From contig CM055188.1 of assembly GCA_029224185.1 (NCBI GenBank), forward strand, positions 17,706,497-17,770,496: a DNA stretch of 64,000 nt, written 5' to 3'. The stretch is from Karalla daura (lineage: Eukaryota > Chordata > Actinopteri > Chaetodontiformes > Leiognathidae). This document shows, piece by piece, positions 37,101 to 47,719 of the stretch (position 1 is the stretch's first letter; each line of letters opens with the position of its first letter). The notes beneath the pieces were generated by a model. It worked only from the letters and a program-made list of their open reading frames with translations, was not told the origin of the DNA and ran no database searches. Position numbers and translations under genes: made by a program.

Positions 37101-40100
37101 ATTGTTAAATAGAGTAAGTGTGAACAAGTTGAAAACTGTTTTTCCCTCTCTGCTGTGCTGAGGTAGCTCACAGTGTATGACCACTCTGGTAATTCCCTGC
37201 TAGATGTCATTTATTGATTGTCACTTAGTGGTATTACCCATTCAAGCAACAAAGATCAGGGGCCAAACTTATCGAGACACACTGAGCTATGAACACACTC
37301 GTCAACATCCGAATCAGGCAGATAATCTAGGTAAGACAGACATGAACGTAAGGTTCTGTGTATTCCTCACAAAACCATCTACAACAGAAGCAGTTTGTGA
37401 ATTTTCTGTGGAACATCCTGGATAGATGTATATGATCTATAATTTTACTGTATTTCTCTCACTTGAGACACGAGTTACATTCACAGCTGCTCTTGAGGTT
37501 TTCCCTGCCCTTAGATTACAAAGGACCACACTTTCCTGCTTGTGTTTGTTTTTGACAAGTACTGTTTTACAAACGCTTTGAATGAATATATAAAGCCACT
37601 GTGCATTTATAGAACATCATTTTCACGGCTTTTCTCCTAGGCCTCCGAAATGGAGTCACACAATTTTCTTAAATCAAGTACATTTTTAACATGTAATTGG
37701 GATTCTGTTATTGAATACACAGTGATCAAAATAAAACTTATGGAAGTGTTTTAAGGGTTAACAGAGAAAACAGAGTATGTAAAAATGTCACAAACCACAA
37801 CCTGGTTGTTGCAGTTGCTGATGTGCTACTTCACAACTTTACTCAACTAAATGATAATCAAATTGTGGTTCCTGTTGGTAAACTCCATATTTGGCGAAGT
37901 TTGGGCACAGGAAATAAAGACATGATTGGACTTGCTCTCACAATTACTTTGGTTTTTAAATAGCAAGCAACTGCAATAGTGAATCACTCTACCCCTTACT
38001 TAAACAAATGTTGAACCAAAAGAATAAAGTTAGTAATCAGAATTGTTTAGAAATGACCTTACTGGCAGTTATCACCTCCCCCACTGATACCATCAACTGG
38101 CAACAGCAGCACCACAAATATTGACCTGTGTGTCACACTCCATGAATGGCTGCAAAGATAGGTAGGGGGTTCACACACAGGTTGAAATAATAAACAACAA
38201 AATAATATCAAACCCTCTTGGTCTCATTCAGTCATTGACTTCAACAGTTTACTCACATCAGCACATTTGGAAATGAAATGAGTGAGTCAGAACTGTAAAG
38301 GCTTTTGCAGTTGCCTTGTAAAATTGTGTGTAGACATTTGTGGCTTTAAGTGAGACCACATTTTTCTTGGTGAGAGCACAATGCAAAAAGTAAAATCCAA
38401 GTTAGAAGAATTATGGCGAATAAAGGCAATGTTTTCTTTATTTTTTGTCTGATTGTCTCTGTCTTCTTACCAAGTATTTGTTTAAACCCTTAAGATTCTT
38501 TATATAACTATGGTAAATCTTGAAACTCAGTCCTGGTTTAAATTAAGAAGCTTCTACAAATCAGGTAAAGATTGTATCGCTTTTACACAAGTCAGTGATG
38601 GCAACTTTCCATCAGACTTAAAAAGTATAAGTACAAGTATAAAACTGATGGAATTTATATGTATCCAGATATGTGTAGTTGATTTTTTCCTCATTTAGTT
38701 GCACAATGTGGAAAGCCTGACACAGTGCAAAGAAGCTATCACTTTTCAGCCATAAAACAAATGTTTATCTTTTGAATTCCTGTTTCACATACTAAAGATT
38801 CTCTGCCAGAATGGGGCTATGATTCATGCCATGCACTGTTGATTCTTGCACTGTCACTATTCACTCCCATAAAAACTCAATAGTTGAGTCTATAGCCTCC
38901 CATATTTTGAACTCACTATCAGCATTACATGATGTTGCATCATTTGATGGCCATAGAAATCACCACATGTAGGCAGAGTAAGTTGTCAAGTAATTGGGCT
39001 GAGTTTATCTGGGTATGCAACTGCAACAAACTTCACTTTCTTGAAAGGTAGATGTGTGTTGATACTAAGGAACAAGAACATTGACCATTCCTCATGAACT
39101 GGTTTATATCATTGTGGGCTCCTGGCCTTAAAGTGATATCACATAAAAATAAAAGGGTAAGGGACTTCTGACATGACTGACAATGGTTGTGTGAACCTGA
39201 AATTATACATGAAACTCTGTAATGTCACGTTGTATTTTGCATTGACAAGTCAACTTTTATATATTTATAGTACAGGGTTCATAATAATGCTATCTCTAAG
39301 CACTTTGCATGAGCACACAAGCAACATACACTGAGCAGAACAGAAGTGTAGAACAGAAACAGTAGTAATAGTTAGTCAGGACCATTCAAAAGGTGTAGGG
39401 TTCGTCACATAGTCCAAGTAGCTCCAGAAAAGACACCCAGTAGAGCTCTATGTAGTGAGTAAGAGGAGGAGGTAAGGAGCAGAACCATCAAGAAAGTCCA
39501 GGATGGACCTGGGTCTAGAACAGCATCCAGACTGTTCCAGGCTTTGGGGGATGACAGTGATGAATACATTCACAGTAGGAGCAGTAGATGGAGGCATCAA
39601 AGATCCAACTCAACATTATAGCAGCTTCAAGATTGCAGGAAAGAAGGAGAACTCATCCAGTGGTGACTGGTGGCTGGAGGACCACAGGTGCAGTCACTGA
39701 CATTTTATTATTTTTATCTATCAAGTGTTTTCTATTCATGGGAGATAAGAAGTGCAAGGGAAGAATAAAGTAAACAAATTTGAAGAAAATGGTAAATTGT
39801 ATCAAGACAAAATTGAACAGTATCAAATGATGGTAGACGGTCAGACTTAACTAAAAGCAAGATTGTAAAAATGGGATATAAACTGACCAATAAGTAGCGT
39901 TAATTGTCTTTTGAGATGGATGGCCTAAAAAGCGCTGATTCTCAAAATAACATGCAAAAAGAGAAATGCAACTCCACAAGATAAATTATATAAATACAAC
40001 TCTGATGCTGTCTGTCTTGACTTATTAAATTCAGTTGTCCTTCAGGTACAGAGTAATAAATCAGCAAGTTACACTCATTCATGCTTTGGTCATAGTTATT

Positions 40101-40690
40101 AGATAAATAATTTTTAAAAATGCTTTATGTAATATTATCTCAACAGACTTAACATTGAAAGGCACTGAAATTGTGAGAGAACTGACTTAATTTTATGATT
40201 TAATTACCTGACTTAACAAATGAGAACTTGAAGAGGCTTCTTCCTGCAGTTAACCCTATTTACATCCTTCTGCCACTGCCTGTTTCACACTTTTTCCTGG
40301 AACACACTCTGTTTTTGTGCAGGTATGGATGTGCTGGAGTTGTGCCAAATGGACATGGTCAGAGGTGAGTTGTGGCCACTGATGTGAGGTCAGTAAGCTA
40401 ACACAGTAGGGGAGTCATAACAATATCAGTGTAGGTAAATTTGACAAAACAAAGAGACCTGAGCCAAACAAAACATGCACTTGCCATCAATGCTCCAGTT
40501 GTGTGGGTACCAGCCTAATCAGAAAAAGTGGTGAGATACTTTAAACTTGAAAAGACAAGATAGGTACTTTTACTATACATCTCCATTTAATGTAACATTT
40601 AAAAGTAGTTAAAATACAAGACTAGACCAATTGCATTCATATATATGCCGTCACAAATTACTCGATGAAAATCAAATAAAACTGATTGAT
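37100..40690. other. Noncoding stretch, no gene seen
   Basis: AT-rich. The segment 39,400-39,720 is GC-richer and may be an interspersed repeat, but I cannot assign it. No exon is supported. Confidence 0.5.
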
Positions 40691-40699
40691 TTTCTGCAT

Positions 40700-42030
40700 A
40701 TCAGAAAATAGCCACTATCTACTTGAACTTGCCATCAAACGGGAAATGTGTCCCAAACAGGCCATGAATATCCTGATAGTCAATGAGGCAGGAAACAGAC
40801 AGCCTGCGGGTAGTCTGGCTTGCTCTACCGTGCCTGCAGAGGTCAAGCCTGTCAGGTGGGGGTCAGGCAGGTGAGGCAGATAGTGGAACAAAGAATCCCC
40901 CCACCCCCACTCCCTCTCTTCCCCCCTCCATCCCGTCTGCCTTCCCTTCCCCTCAGAACAATCAGCACCAACAGGAACGGGATGTGATGTAGAGAGGAGG
41001 TTGATCTAACCAGGGCAAATCTTCTGGCATGGGTCAGACGAGGAAAGAGAGGGTAGGAAAGGCAGGCGTGGAAATGAGAAAAGATAGAAAACACACAAGA
41101 CAAGTAGTGGCAGGGTATCCTGTTTGGGTGTGTGAGTTATTGTGTGTAACTTTTCTATTTATAGAGTATTCCTGTCTTGAAGTCACTTCAATCACACTAG
41201 CGTGTATTGGAGGAACAAGTGCTGATACTTGATACTTTTTCACAATATTTATATTATTTTATATATGTTATTCCTGTCAACATAGCTCCCTGCCCGGAGA
41301 GATACCCACAAATGCCCATCTGACCTTAACCCTGAAGAAGGCCATGGCTGTCTGAGGCCCCACACACTCCTGCGTGAATGTTAACACCAGCCTCCTCATT
41401 GTTATTTTGACTCCGGGGCTGCTGCTGGGGCCAGCTGGAGCACCAGTGTCTGCCATGTCTCCCTTCTCTCGGTCTTCCTTGAGAATGTGAACAGGCGTGT
41501 GGCATTGAGAGTCAGCAGTTCATTCCTGCTCTCATAGCACAAAGACAAGCATGTGGCACTTGACAGCGATGCCTGATGAGAGACGCACGCCACCACAAGC
41601 TGCTGCAGTCCTGCCTTTTAAGATGCAGCTGAGGGGTCCCTGCCCTGAAACATGACACTGCAGCCTGCGCCACCGAGGCTCCTTGCGTCTTTTCTTTCCG
41701 CCCACTTGCGGACTCTCATCTGTCCTCGGCTGCTAATTTTCGCCACACTTTCTCTCCTGAGCAAGGGGACGGGCCTGTGTTGTATGTTATTAATACTATT
41801 GTTAACTGCACCCTCAAGGCTGCCCTGCCTGCACCAACTCATCATGTTACAGGTATATTGTGCACAACAGAGAAATTGCCAATCCTGCTTTATATAATAC
41901 CATCTATAAATATCAGAGGGAATGCCTTTGCCAATTATGGTGAGATGTAGCTTGCAGTGTAACAGACTTCCTTTTTGTCCTAAAATCAGGAGGTGTTTAT
42001 TCAACATTAAAGATTTGGGGAAGCGATGCC
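40700..42030. promoter_or_regulatory. Long non-repetitive block, candidate conserved elements
   Basis: Two GC-richer parts (about 40,700-41,040 and 41,275-42,030) have complex sequence, no microsatellites and no credible protein. Words include ATTGTTATT (41,398), ACAAAGAC (41,539) and TATTGTTAAC (41,797). They sit directly upstream of snrpe and the CTCF-like sites. They resemble conserved noncoding sequence, but this needs alignment to confirm. Confidence 0.35.
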
Positions 42031-42165
42031 ATTTAAAAAAATGAATAATAAAAAAGGGTGCGTTCGGTGTCAAAGTAAATTTGTATGTCATGCATTTTTA
42101 CATGTTGTCTTCAAAACTTTAGGCGGAACGCTGTCTAGTGCCCGCTTAACCTTTTCATATGGCAC

Positions 42166-42180
42166 AGCGCCATCTAAAGG
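42166..42180 (-). promoter_or_regulatory. CTCF-like site (reverse orientation)
   Basis: The reverse complement reads CCTTTAGATGGCGCT, close to the CTCF core CCASYAGRKGGCGC. The match is by eye. Confidence 0.4.
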
Positions 42181-42235
42181 CGAACATTTGTACTTGCCAA
42201 CAAGTGAAATTTTGGACTCGAGACAAAGTTAAAGA

Positions 42236-42237
<2 letters not shown>

Positions 42238-42288
<51 letters not shown>

Positions 42289-42297
42289 GTGTCTGTC
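42238..42297. repeat. (TCTG)n microsatellite
   Basis: About fourteen TCTG units with one TGTG interruption near the end. Confidence 0.95.
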
Positions 42298-42539
42298 CAC
42301 ATGATTTTGATTGTGGGAGCCCCGAGCATTTGCTTAGTTTGTTTATATCTCGGGGCAGCTCTACTCGGATGTGGTTTCTCTATCTTGACATAGATTACTC
42401 TTTTTCCTCTGTCATCTGCGGCAGAATGGAGGCATCGACAATGACTTTAATCTTGCTTTAGTCGTGAATTGACAGATTCCTACACAACAAAAAATTGAAT
42501 TGTGAATAAAGAACTACTTTAATATCATTTTGACTCTTA

Positions 42540-42780
42540 GCTCCTAATATATGCGCATTGTACATCCATCCAATGTTTGCGGTGCACCATGTAGGTGCAA
42601 TATTGGCCTCCTACCAGAGAGGGGGCGCTGTGAAGCGCTTCCCATGATTGAAACCGCATGCGGAAGAAAACCCGCCATTGAAGCAACCCAACAACGTGAA
42701 CACGTCGTTCGTGTGCTGCTGCTGGAAAGGAGCATTTTTGTTCATCTTCAAACACCAACTTTTGGCATTTTTTTGGAGCC
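42540..42780 (+). promoter_or_regulatory. snrpe: snrpe promoter region
   Basis: Immediately upstream of the snrpe start codon. It has CCGCATGCGGAAG at 42,654-42,666, a palindromic NRF1-like CGCATGCG overlapping an ETS-type CGGAAG, plus CpGs and no TATA box. That is typical of a housekeeping promoter. It also carries the CTCF-like site at 42,611-42,631. The transcription start is not visible directly. Confidence 0.55.
42611..42631 (+). promoter_or_regulatory. CTCF-like site (forward orientation)
   Basis: CTACCAGAGAGGGGGCGCTG resembles the CTCF core, with one extra base inside the spacer. It is on the + strand, divergent from the site at 42,166-42,180. Confidence 0.35.
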
Positions 42781-45700
42781 ATGGCGTACAGAGGACAAGG
42801 GCAGAAGGTCCAGAAGGTTATGGTGCAGCCCATTGTATCCTTTTTATGCGGAAGAACAACGTTGAAACTGCTGGCTAGCGCAATTTAGCAGCTAGGCTAA
42901 TATCCTCGCTAGCTAGTAATGAATGAGGATTTGCAAAAAAAGACCAGTCATCGTAGCTACAGGTCGTTACAAGACCTTATACCAGACACAATAGTGTGTG
43001 TAGAGAAGGAAGGTCTTTTTCCAACCCTTTCGGTGTCTGAAGTCAATTAGTTTGAAGTCTTTTCTTTGTGAAATGGTATCTGCAGAACGTCAAGTGTGTT
43101 AACCTCCACTGCAGCTTCCCTGTATATTAATATTAGTATAATAGAAAAAGTTATTACCGTTCCGAAAAGCTTATCTACTATTTCAACTACAATGAGAAAG
43201 GTGACCGAACAGCATGGGTTAAAAGTTAACCATACAGGTACCATGTGATAAACGGGTTCATCCTGTTTGTTTGTATTTAAACTTTTGGTGAATATCCTTG
43301 ACCCTGTGAATCAGAACCTGATTTTCAGGTATCTTCAAAATGTAAGTATTTATAATGAGCTCTTTTACATATTGCCATTTGATCTTACTTTGTATGTATA
43401 AAGTGAAATGTATCTTCTCCCTCTCAATCTCAGCGTTCACGGATCCAGGTCTGGCTGTATGAACAAGTGACCATGCGGATAGAGGGCTGCATCATTGTAA
43501 GTTTTCTTGCACTGAACCGTGAAAAATGAGGAAAGGAGATTCATTTTACAACAGTAGTCTTTGTATAATATTACTATAAGTTGCTCCTAGGTGTGAGAAA
43601 AGAGAGTCCATAACCTTTTTTTTTTTTTTACATCCCAGACCAGTGGGATGCTTTGGTGCTGCTGAACGATTAAATAACATTATTTACACGCCTTCTCATT
43701 GCAACTGGCACATCAAGAAGCTCAAACACATCAAGCTTGTCACATATCTTTTCACAGTAGTTATTTCAGTGCCTAGATAAACATTGTTGATAGTTTATTA
43801 TATTTTGTAAACGCAGATTATGCAATGCCTTGCACACCAGAAATATAAAGTACATAAAGGATTCAATTCCAAATTTATGTAACATGAATGTCAGGTAACC
43901 TCTTCATAAATTAATTATGCACTCAAATGGAAAGAAACAGGTTGCCAAAGAACTAAAAGAACTACCTGGCTAAAGGATGGAAGCATTTCATCCAGCAGTA
44001 TTTTCTTTTCAGTTGTTGAACAATAATGACAAGCCTTGAACATGGCATTTGTGCTAAGAAATATGAAAATGTTGTTAAAGCGCTGCCTGGGCCTGATTGA
44101 AACCGTTGTTCAAACCCTTCACTTCTTAGGGGTTTGATGAATACATGAACCTGGTTTTGGATGATGCAGAGGAAGTCCACATGAAGACTAAAAACAGAAA
44201 GCCACTGGGTAAGAGCACCTTGTATTTTGACATTTATTTAAACCCATGTCTCTTTGTTAAAGTGAGCAGTGCAAAGGTTTATACAAGGATGGTAAAGCAC
44301 ACCTAATATTTTGACAAATTTCATGATCTTGGTCATAACATACAAATGTGTTTTTCCACATTAAGTAACAGTGTCCTAAATACATTTACAATTGCTACAT
44401 TGCAATCTCTAGGTGCTACCTGTACTAAAAGGTCAAACGGTGTAAACATTCTTGCTTACTTGAAAATAAATGCAAAGCTTTTTGTTGTCATTTTACAAGT
44501 CAACAACCAGTTTTGCATGATACATTGAATAACAGGTGGTGCTGAGATGTAAGATCAAATATTTTTAAGAGTATTTTCCAAAATTACTTACAACTGGGTG
44601 TTAACCATATTTTTTAATGATTTAGATAGGCCTGTATTTGGAGAATAATTACTGCACTACCAGCATTACTTGCAGAAATGGAGAATATATATTTTAGTTT
44701 CCTGCTGGTTTCATGGTTTTCCGAGAGATGGTTTTTGGCTGAGGTGGTGAAGCCTGTTTTAGGTAACATTTGCAGAATATTGTTTTTTCTTTTTCTTTTT
44801 TTAAATCTCTTTTTTTAAGGAGAAAAACTTCCAAACAAGAGATATGGCTTCTCTTATTGCCACAAGTTTTCCCCTTTCATTTTTTTCTCACTCTGAAACT
44901 TTTTAACCCATTTTCTTCACTCACCATCTGTATGATCAACACAAGTTGTGCTCTTACATGCTTGCTTAGTGTAGCTACCAAACAGTTCTTTTTCGAACAG
45001 TGTTCCATGGTGCAATGATCTTCTGCTCAGCATTCCCTCAATTGTTTACACTACACACTCACTGGTATTGGGAAATATGAAAAGTTAAAGAAAAAAATGG
45101 TATTTGGAATGAACCTTATGGTCCAGCACAACTAACAACAAAGATTTTGCCATCTCCCATGTTGTACCTTTCTTGATCACATTGTATAGATTACAAAACA
45201 GTCAGTCAGAACTGTAAATTAACCACTGAGCTGCGTACACACAGTACAGCTCAAACAAAAACATTCTCAACCTAATGGGTCTCTATTGGTGCAATTAATT
45301 AAAATGTTTTTCAATTATTTATGTGATTCTTTTTATTCAGTTTTTTTGTTTGTATGTTGCACGGTAAGTATGTTGTGATGCAGTGTTTCTGAGAGTTACA
45401 TTGAATGCAACAGGCACCCAAAACTTCTTTACCATGACTTTTTTAGTGAAGTGAATTATACAATGCAGTATGATCTCAATGTTTTCATTGTACAGAGGTT
45501 TCATCACCAGAACAACAAACAAAAAATATAATTGAAATATATTGATCTCATGGGTTTACAGCAACCACTATTTAACATTCACATTTTTGTGTTAAGATGT
45601 GTTATGACTGAAATCCGAGCTACCCATCTCTTCTATCTTGGACACAAAACATGTGATTTTGCCTCCACTATGGAAAATATAAACAGGATCCATGACATGT

Positions 45701-46306
45701 GGAAAGGGAAATTAATACAGAAGGGATGTTAAGTACAGTAGCCAAAATTACAAGAGTGCCACATTCTCAGTCCGCAGAGGAAAATAGTGTACTTTGCAGC
45801 CATTGATCTCATGCTTTGCTCTATACATTCTATAGACTTGATAAATTACAACTAGAACTGGTAGCACTGTTTCCCTCCAAAGCAGCCATTCTCTAGGAAA
45901 TTCTCTTTATAGACAAGTGACTTTCAGACTGTCTGAGACAGGGACAGCAAAAAAAGAGGAGACAGACCAGGTAGGACAGTACAGAAAATACAGCTGAATT
46001 TAGAGTATCTATTGTCACAATGTGTAAATGCTGCAGCCAAAGATTTTGTGGTGGTGGAAAAATAATTCCACACACGCAGGGCGGCAGTGAAAATTTTTTG
46101 AGAAAGATTTTGTCAAAGGAAATACAGTTAATTATGTCTGTGCTCTGTCCAAACATGAACTGTCACTCTGTAATTCATTTTATCCATCATCCTGCTCCTG
46201 TAATTTACTTTTACCTTTGGTTTTTTCTTTGATTTTTTCTTGTGTCCCAGGGAGGATCATGTTGAAAGGCGACAACATCACCTTGCTGCAGAGTGTGTCT
46301 AACTAG
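42781..46306 (+). CDS. snrpe: Small nuclear ribonucleoprotein E (SmE), complete, five coding exons
   Basis: Coding exons are 42,781-42,834, 43,315-43,341, 43,434-43,496, 44,130-44,208 and 46,251-46,306. Together they encode 92 residues, the length of human SNRPE. SmE is one subunit of the seven-member Sm ring that assembles on U1, U2, U4, U5 and also U11, U12 and U4atac snRNAs, so it serves both spliceosomes. The start sits in GCCATGGCG, a strong Kozak context, and gives MAYRGQGQKVQKVMVQPI. Exon 2 is a 27-base micro-exon (NLIFRYLQN). Exon 3 carries IQVWLYEQV and RIEGCII, exon 4 GFDEYMNLVLDDAEE (Sm1 motif) and exon 5 RIMLKGDNITLLQ (Sm2 motif), ending VSN. Compared with the human protein as I recall it, residue 40 is Thr instead of Asn and a Pro replaces Gln in KNRKPLG. 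Intron 1 is U12-type (separate entry). cdc42 follows on the same strand. Confidence 0.97.
42835..43314 (+). other. snrpe: U12-type (minor spliceosome) GT-AG intron 1 of snrpe
   Basis: The donor is GTATCCTTTT, a perfect match to the U12-type 5' splice-site consensus RTATCCTTT. Near the acceptor, TCCTTGAC (43,295-43,302) matches the U12 branch-point consensus TCCTTRAC. Its branch adenosine at 43,301 lies 14 bases before exon 2, within the short spacing that U12 introns need. There is no polypyrimidine tract before the AG (ACCCTGTGAATCAG), also as expected. The flanking codons keep the frame. The other snrpe introns have ordinary major-class sites. Confidence 0.92.
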
Positions 46307-46560
46307 GATGTTGGAGATGCCTAGAAACCTTTTCTAGAAATACTTTCTTTTCTCTTGTCATAATGTTGGGAATTTGTGTTTATATAACAACAATATTCTT
46401 TTGTTCTTTCTGTCACATTTCCATTTGAACATTAAAGTGTTTTTTTTCCAGAAAACTGCTTTTTGTGTTTCCTTTCCTCTAAATATCTTTAAATGTTAGT
46501 CACATTCACTGTGCCGAAGGAAACCTACAGAAGTTGTCAATAAAGTTTCTGTCTAAATTG
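46307..46560 (+). terminator. snrpe: snrpe 3' UTR with polyadenylation signals
   Basis: After the TAG stop (46,304-46,306) there is an ATTAAA signal at 46,431-46,436, followed by a T-run, and an AATAAA at 46,539-46,544, followed by GT-rich sequence. Either could set the transcript end, and the use of each is unknown. Confidence 0.7.
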
Positions 46561-46588
46561 TTTGTATTGTATATGGGTCATTGGGTCA

Positions 46589-46607
46589 CAGTGCCATCCA
46601 GTGGCAG
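46589..46607 (-). promoter_or_regulatory. CTCF-like site (reverse orientation)
   Basis: The reverse complement of the segment reads TGCCACTGGATGGCACTG, a good match to the CTCF core YGCCASYAGRKGGCA with one change. It lies just past the snrpe polyadenylation signals and points back toward the forward site at 42,611. Confidence 0.45.
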
Positions 46608-46796
46608 ACAGCGTCAATGCATGGCTGTAATGTAGGTCAAACCCGCTGTTCCTTTACTACAGGACAAGACAAAGTATGGCCTGCTTCTTATGACCTCATG
46701 ATGTAAAAATCATGAAACCACCGCATGAAGCAAATCAACCACGGAGTTCTGAGTTGTTGCAGCCTGGTTTCCTTGTATTTTTCAGGTTTTATGTGT

Positions 46797-46802
46797 CTCT
46801 CG

Positions 46803-46836
<34 letters not shown>

Positions 46837-46850
46837 GTATATATATGTAG
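46797..46850. repeat. (TC)n(TA)n microsatellite
   Basis: CT repeats pass into TA repeats with GTATATA interruptions. Confidence 0.9.
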
Positions 46851-46989
46851 CATTATAGAGATATAGGTATAGATACAGCATTATACTCAATTGAAAATGT
46901 TTTTGTTGATTATCTTTTCTTTTTCAAAGACAGCAGCAAAACTGGTGAGGTGGTGGACTTAATATTCTGTTATTCTAATACAGATCTAA

Positions 46990-47719
46990 ACACGGTTGTA
47001 GGCCTGATACAGTGGTTGAAAGCTTTTCGGCTGGTTTTGTAGGTATGCGCTCTTGGTTTCGGCTGACGCGTGCTGGTGTTGTAGTGCTATTGATTAACGT
47101 AATTACGTAGCAGTTTACCACGCACGGAACGCGTCGTCCCTGTTCAGTTGACTGGGAAGCCCCTAGCGCGGAGCTGGCAACGCCCGGTGTAAAGACACAG
47201 AGGATACGGTACGGAAAAAATATGGATATTTATATATAAAATGGTCTTTGACATTTGTTCTAATATTATCTTATTGATGTTATCTGTGTGTTTTAAAATT
47301 GCTGGATTAGATTTATCATTCAACAGCGGCTTCCGCTGAGTATAGCCCAGTGAGTTGGGAAGGAGGGGGCAGTAGTTTGTAGAACAGGCTGTAGCGGTAG
47401 ACCGGCTGGTAAATAAATCTCCTGGGGCTAGAAAGCAATCATGTTTTTCATCGAGTGTATTGATGATTTCAATGTTATTGAAATACAACATTGCAAAACA
47501 GACCGTAATCAAACCTCTAAGTCTAGCTATTATTTAGAGCCCAGTTGGTTGAGCTGAAAATGCGAAACCTTAACAAAACGCGACATTAGTGCAACCTCCA
47601 CCACCTCGTCCTCCACCCCCACTAGCCTCAGAGAAGCTCCTTGAATCAGTAGTTGCTCCGTTTGTGGTTTTATTCAAACAAAACGGTCTCAGGACTTTAC
47701 TCTGTAGGAATAGTCAATG
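46990..47719 (+). promoter_or_regulatory. cdc42: cdc42 promoter region and noncoding first exon
   Basis: CpGs cluster at about 47,040-47,200 (GACGCGTG, CACGCACGGAACGCGTCG, TAGCGCGG). A pyrimidine-rich, non-repetitive leader around 47,580-47,719 ends in AATG|GTAAGTTAG, a consensus splice donor with exon edge 47,719. Joining it to the acceptor at 54,223 would give a 5' UTR that runs into the cdc42 start codon. The exon 5' end, and whether more than one first exon exists, cannot be decided from sequence. Confidence 0.6.

Noticed and set aside
41618..42091. 157-codon minus-strand frame upstream of snrpe
   Set aside because: No domain or homology that I recognise. The block looks like noncoding regulatory sequence.
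47144..47512. 122-codon minus-strand frame over the cdc42 promoter
   Set aside because: It overlaps the CpG-rich cdc42 promoter region and resembles no protein.
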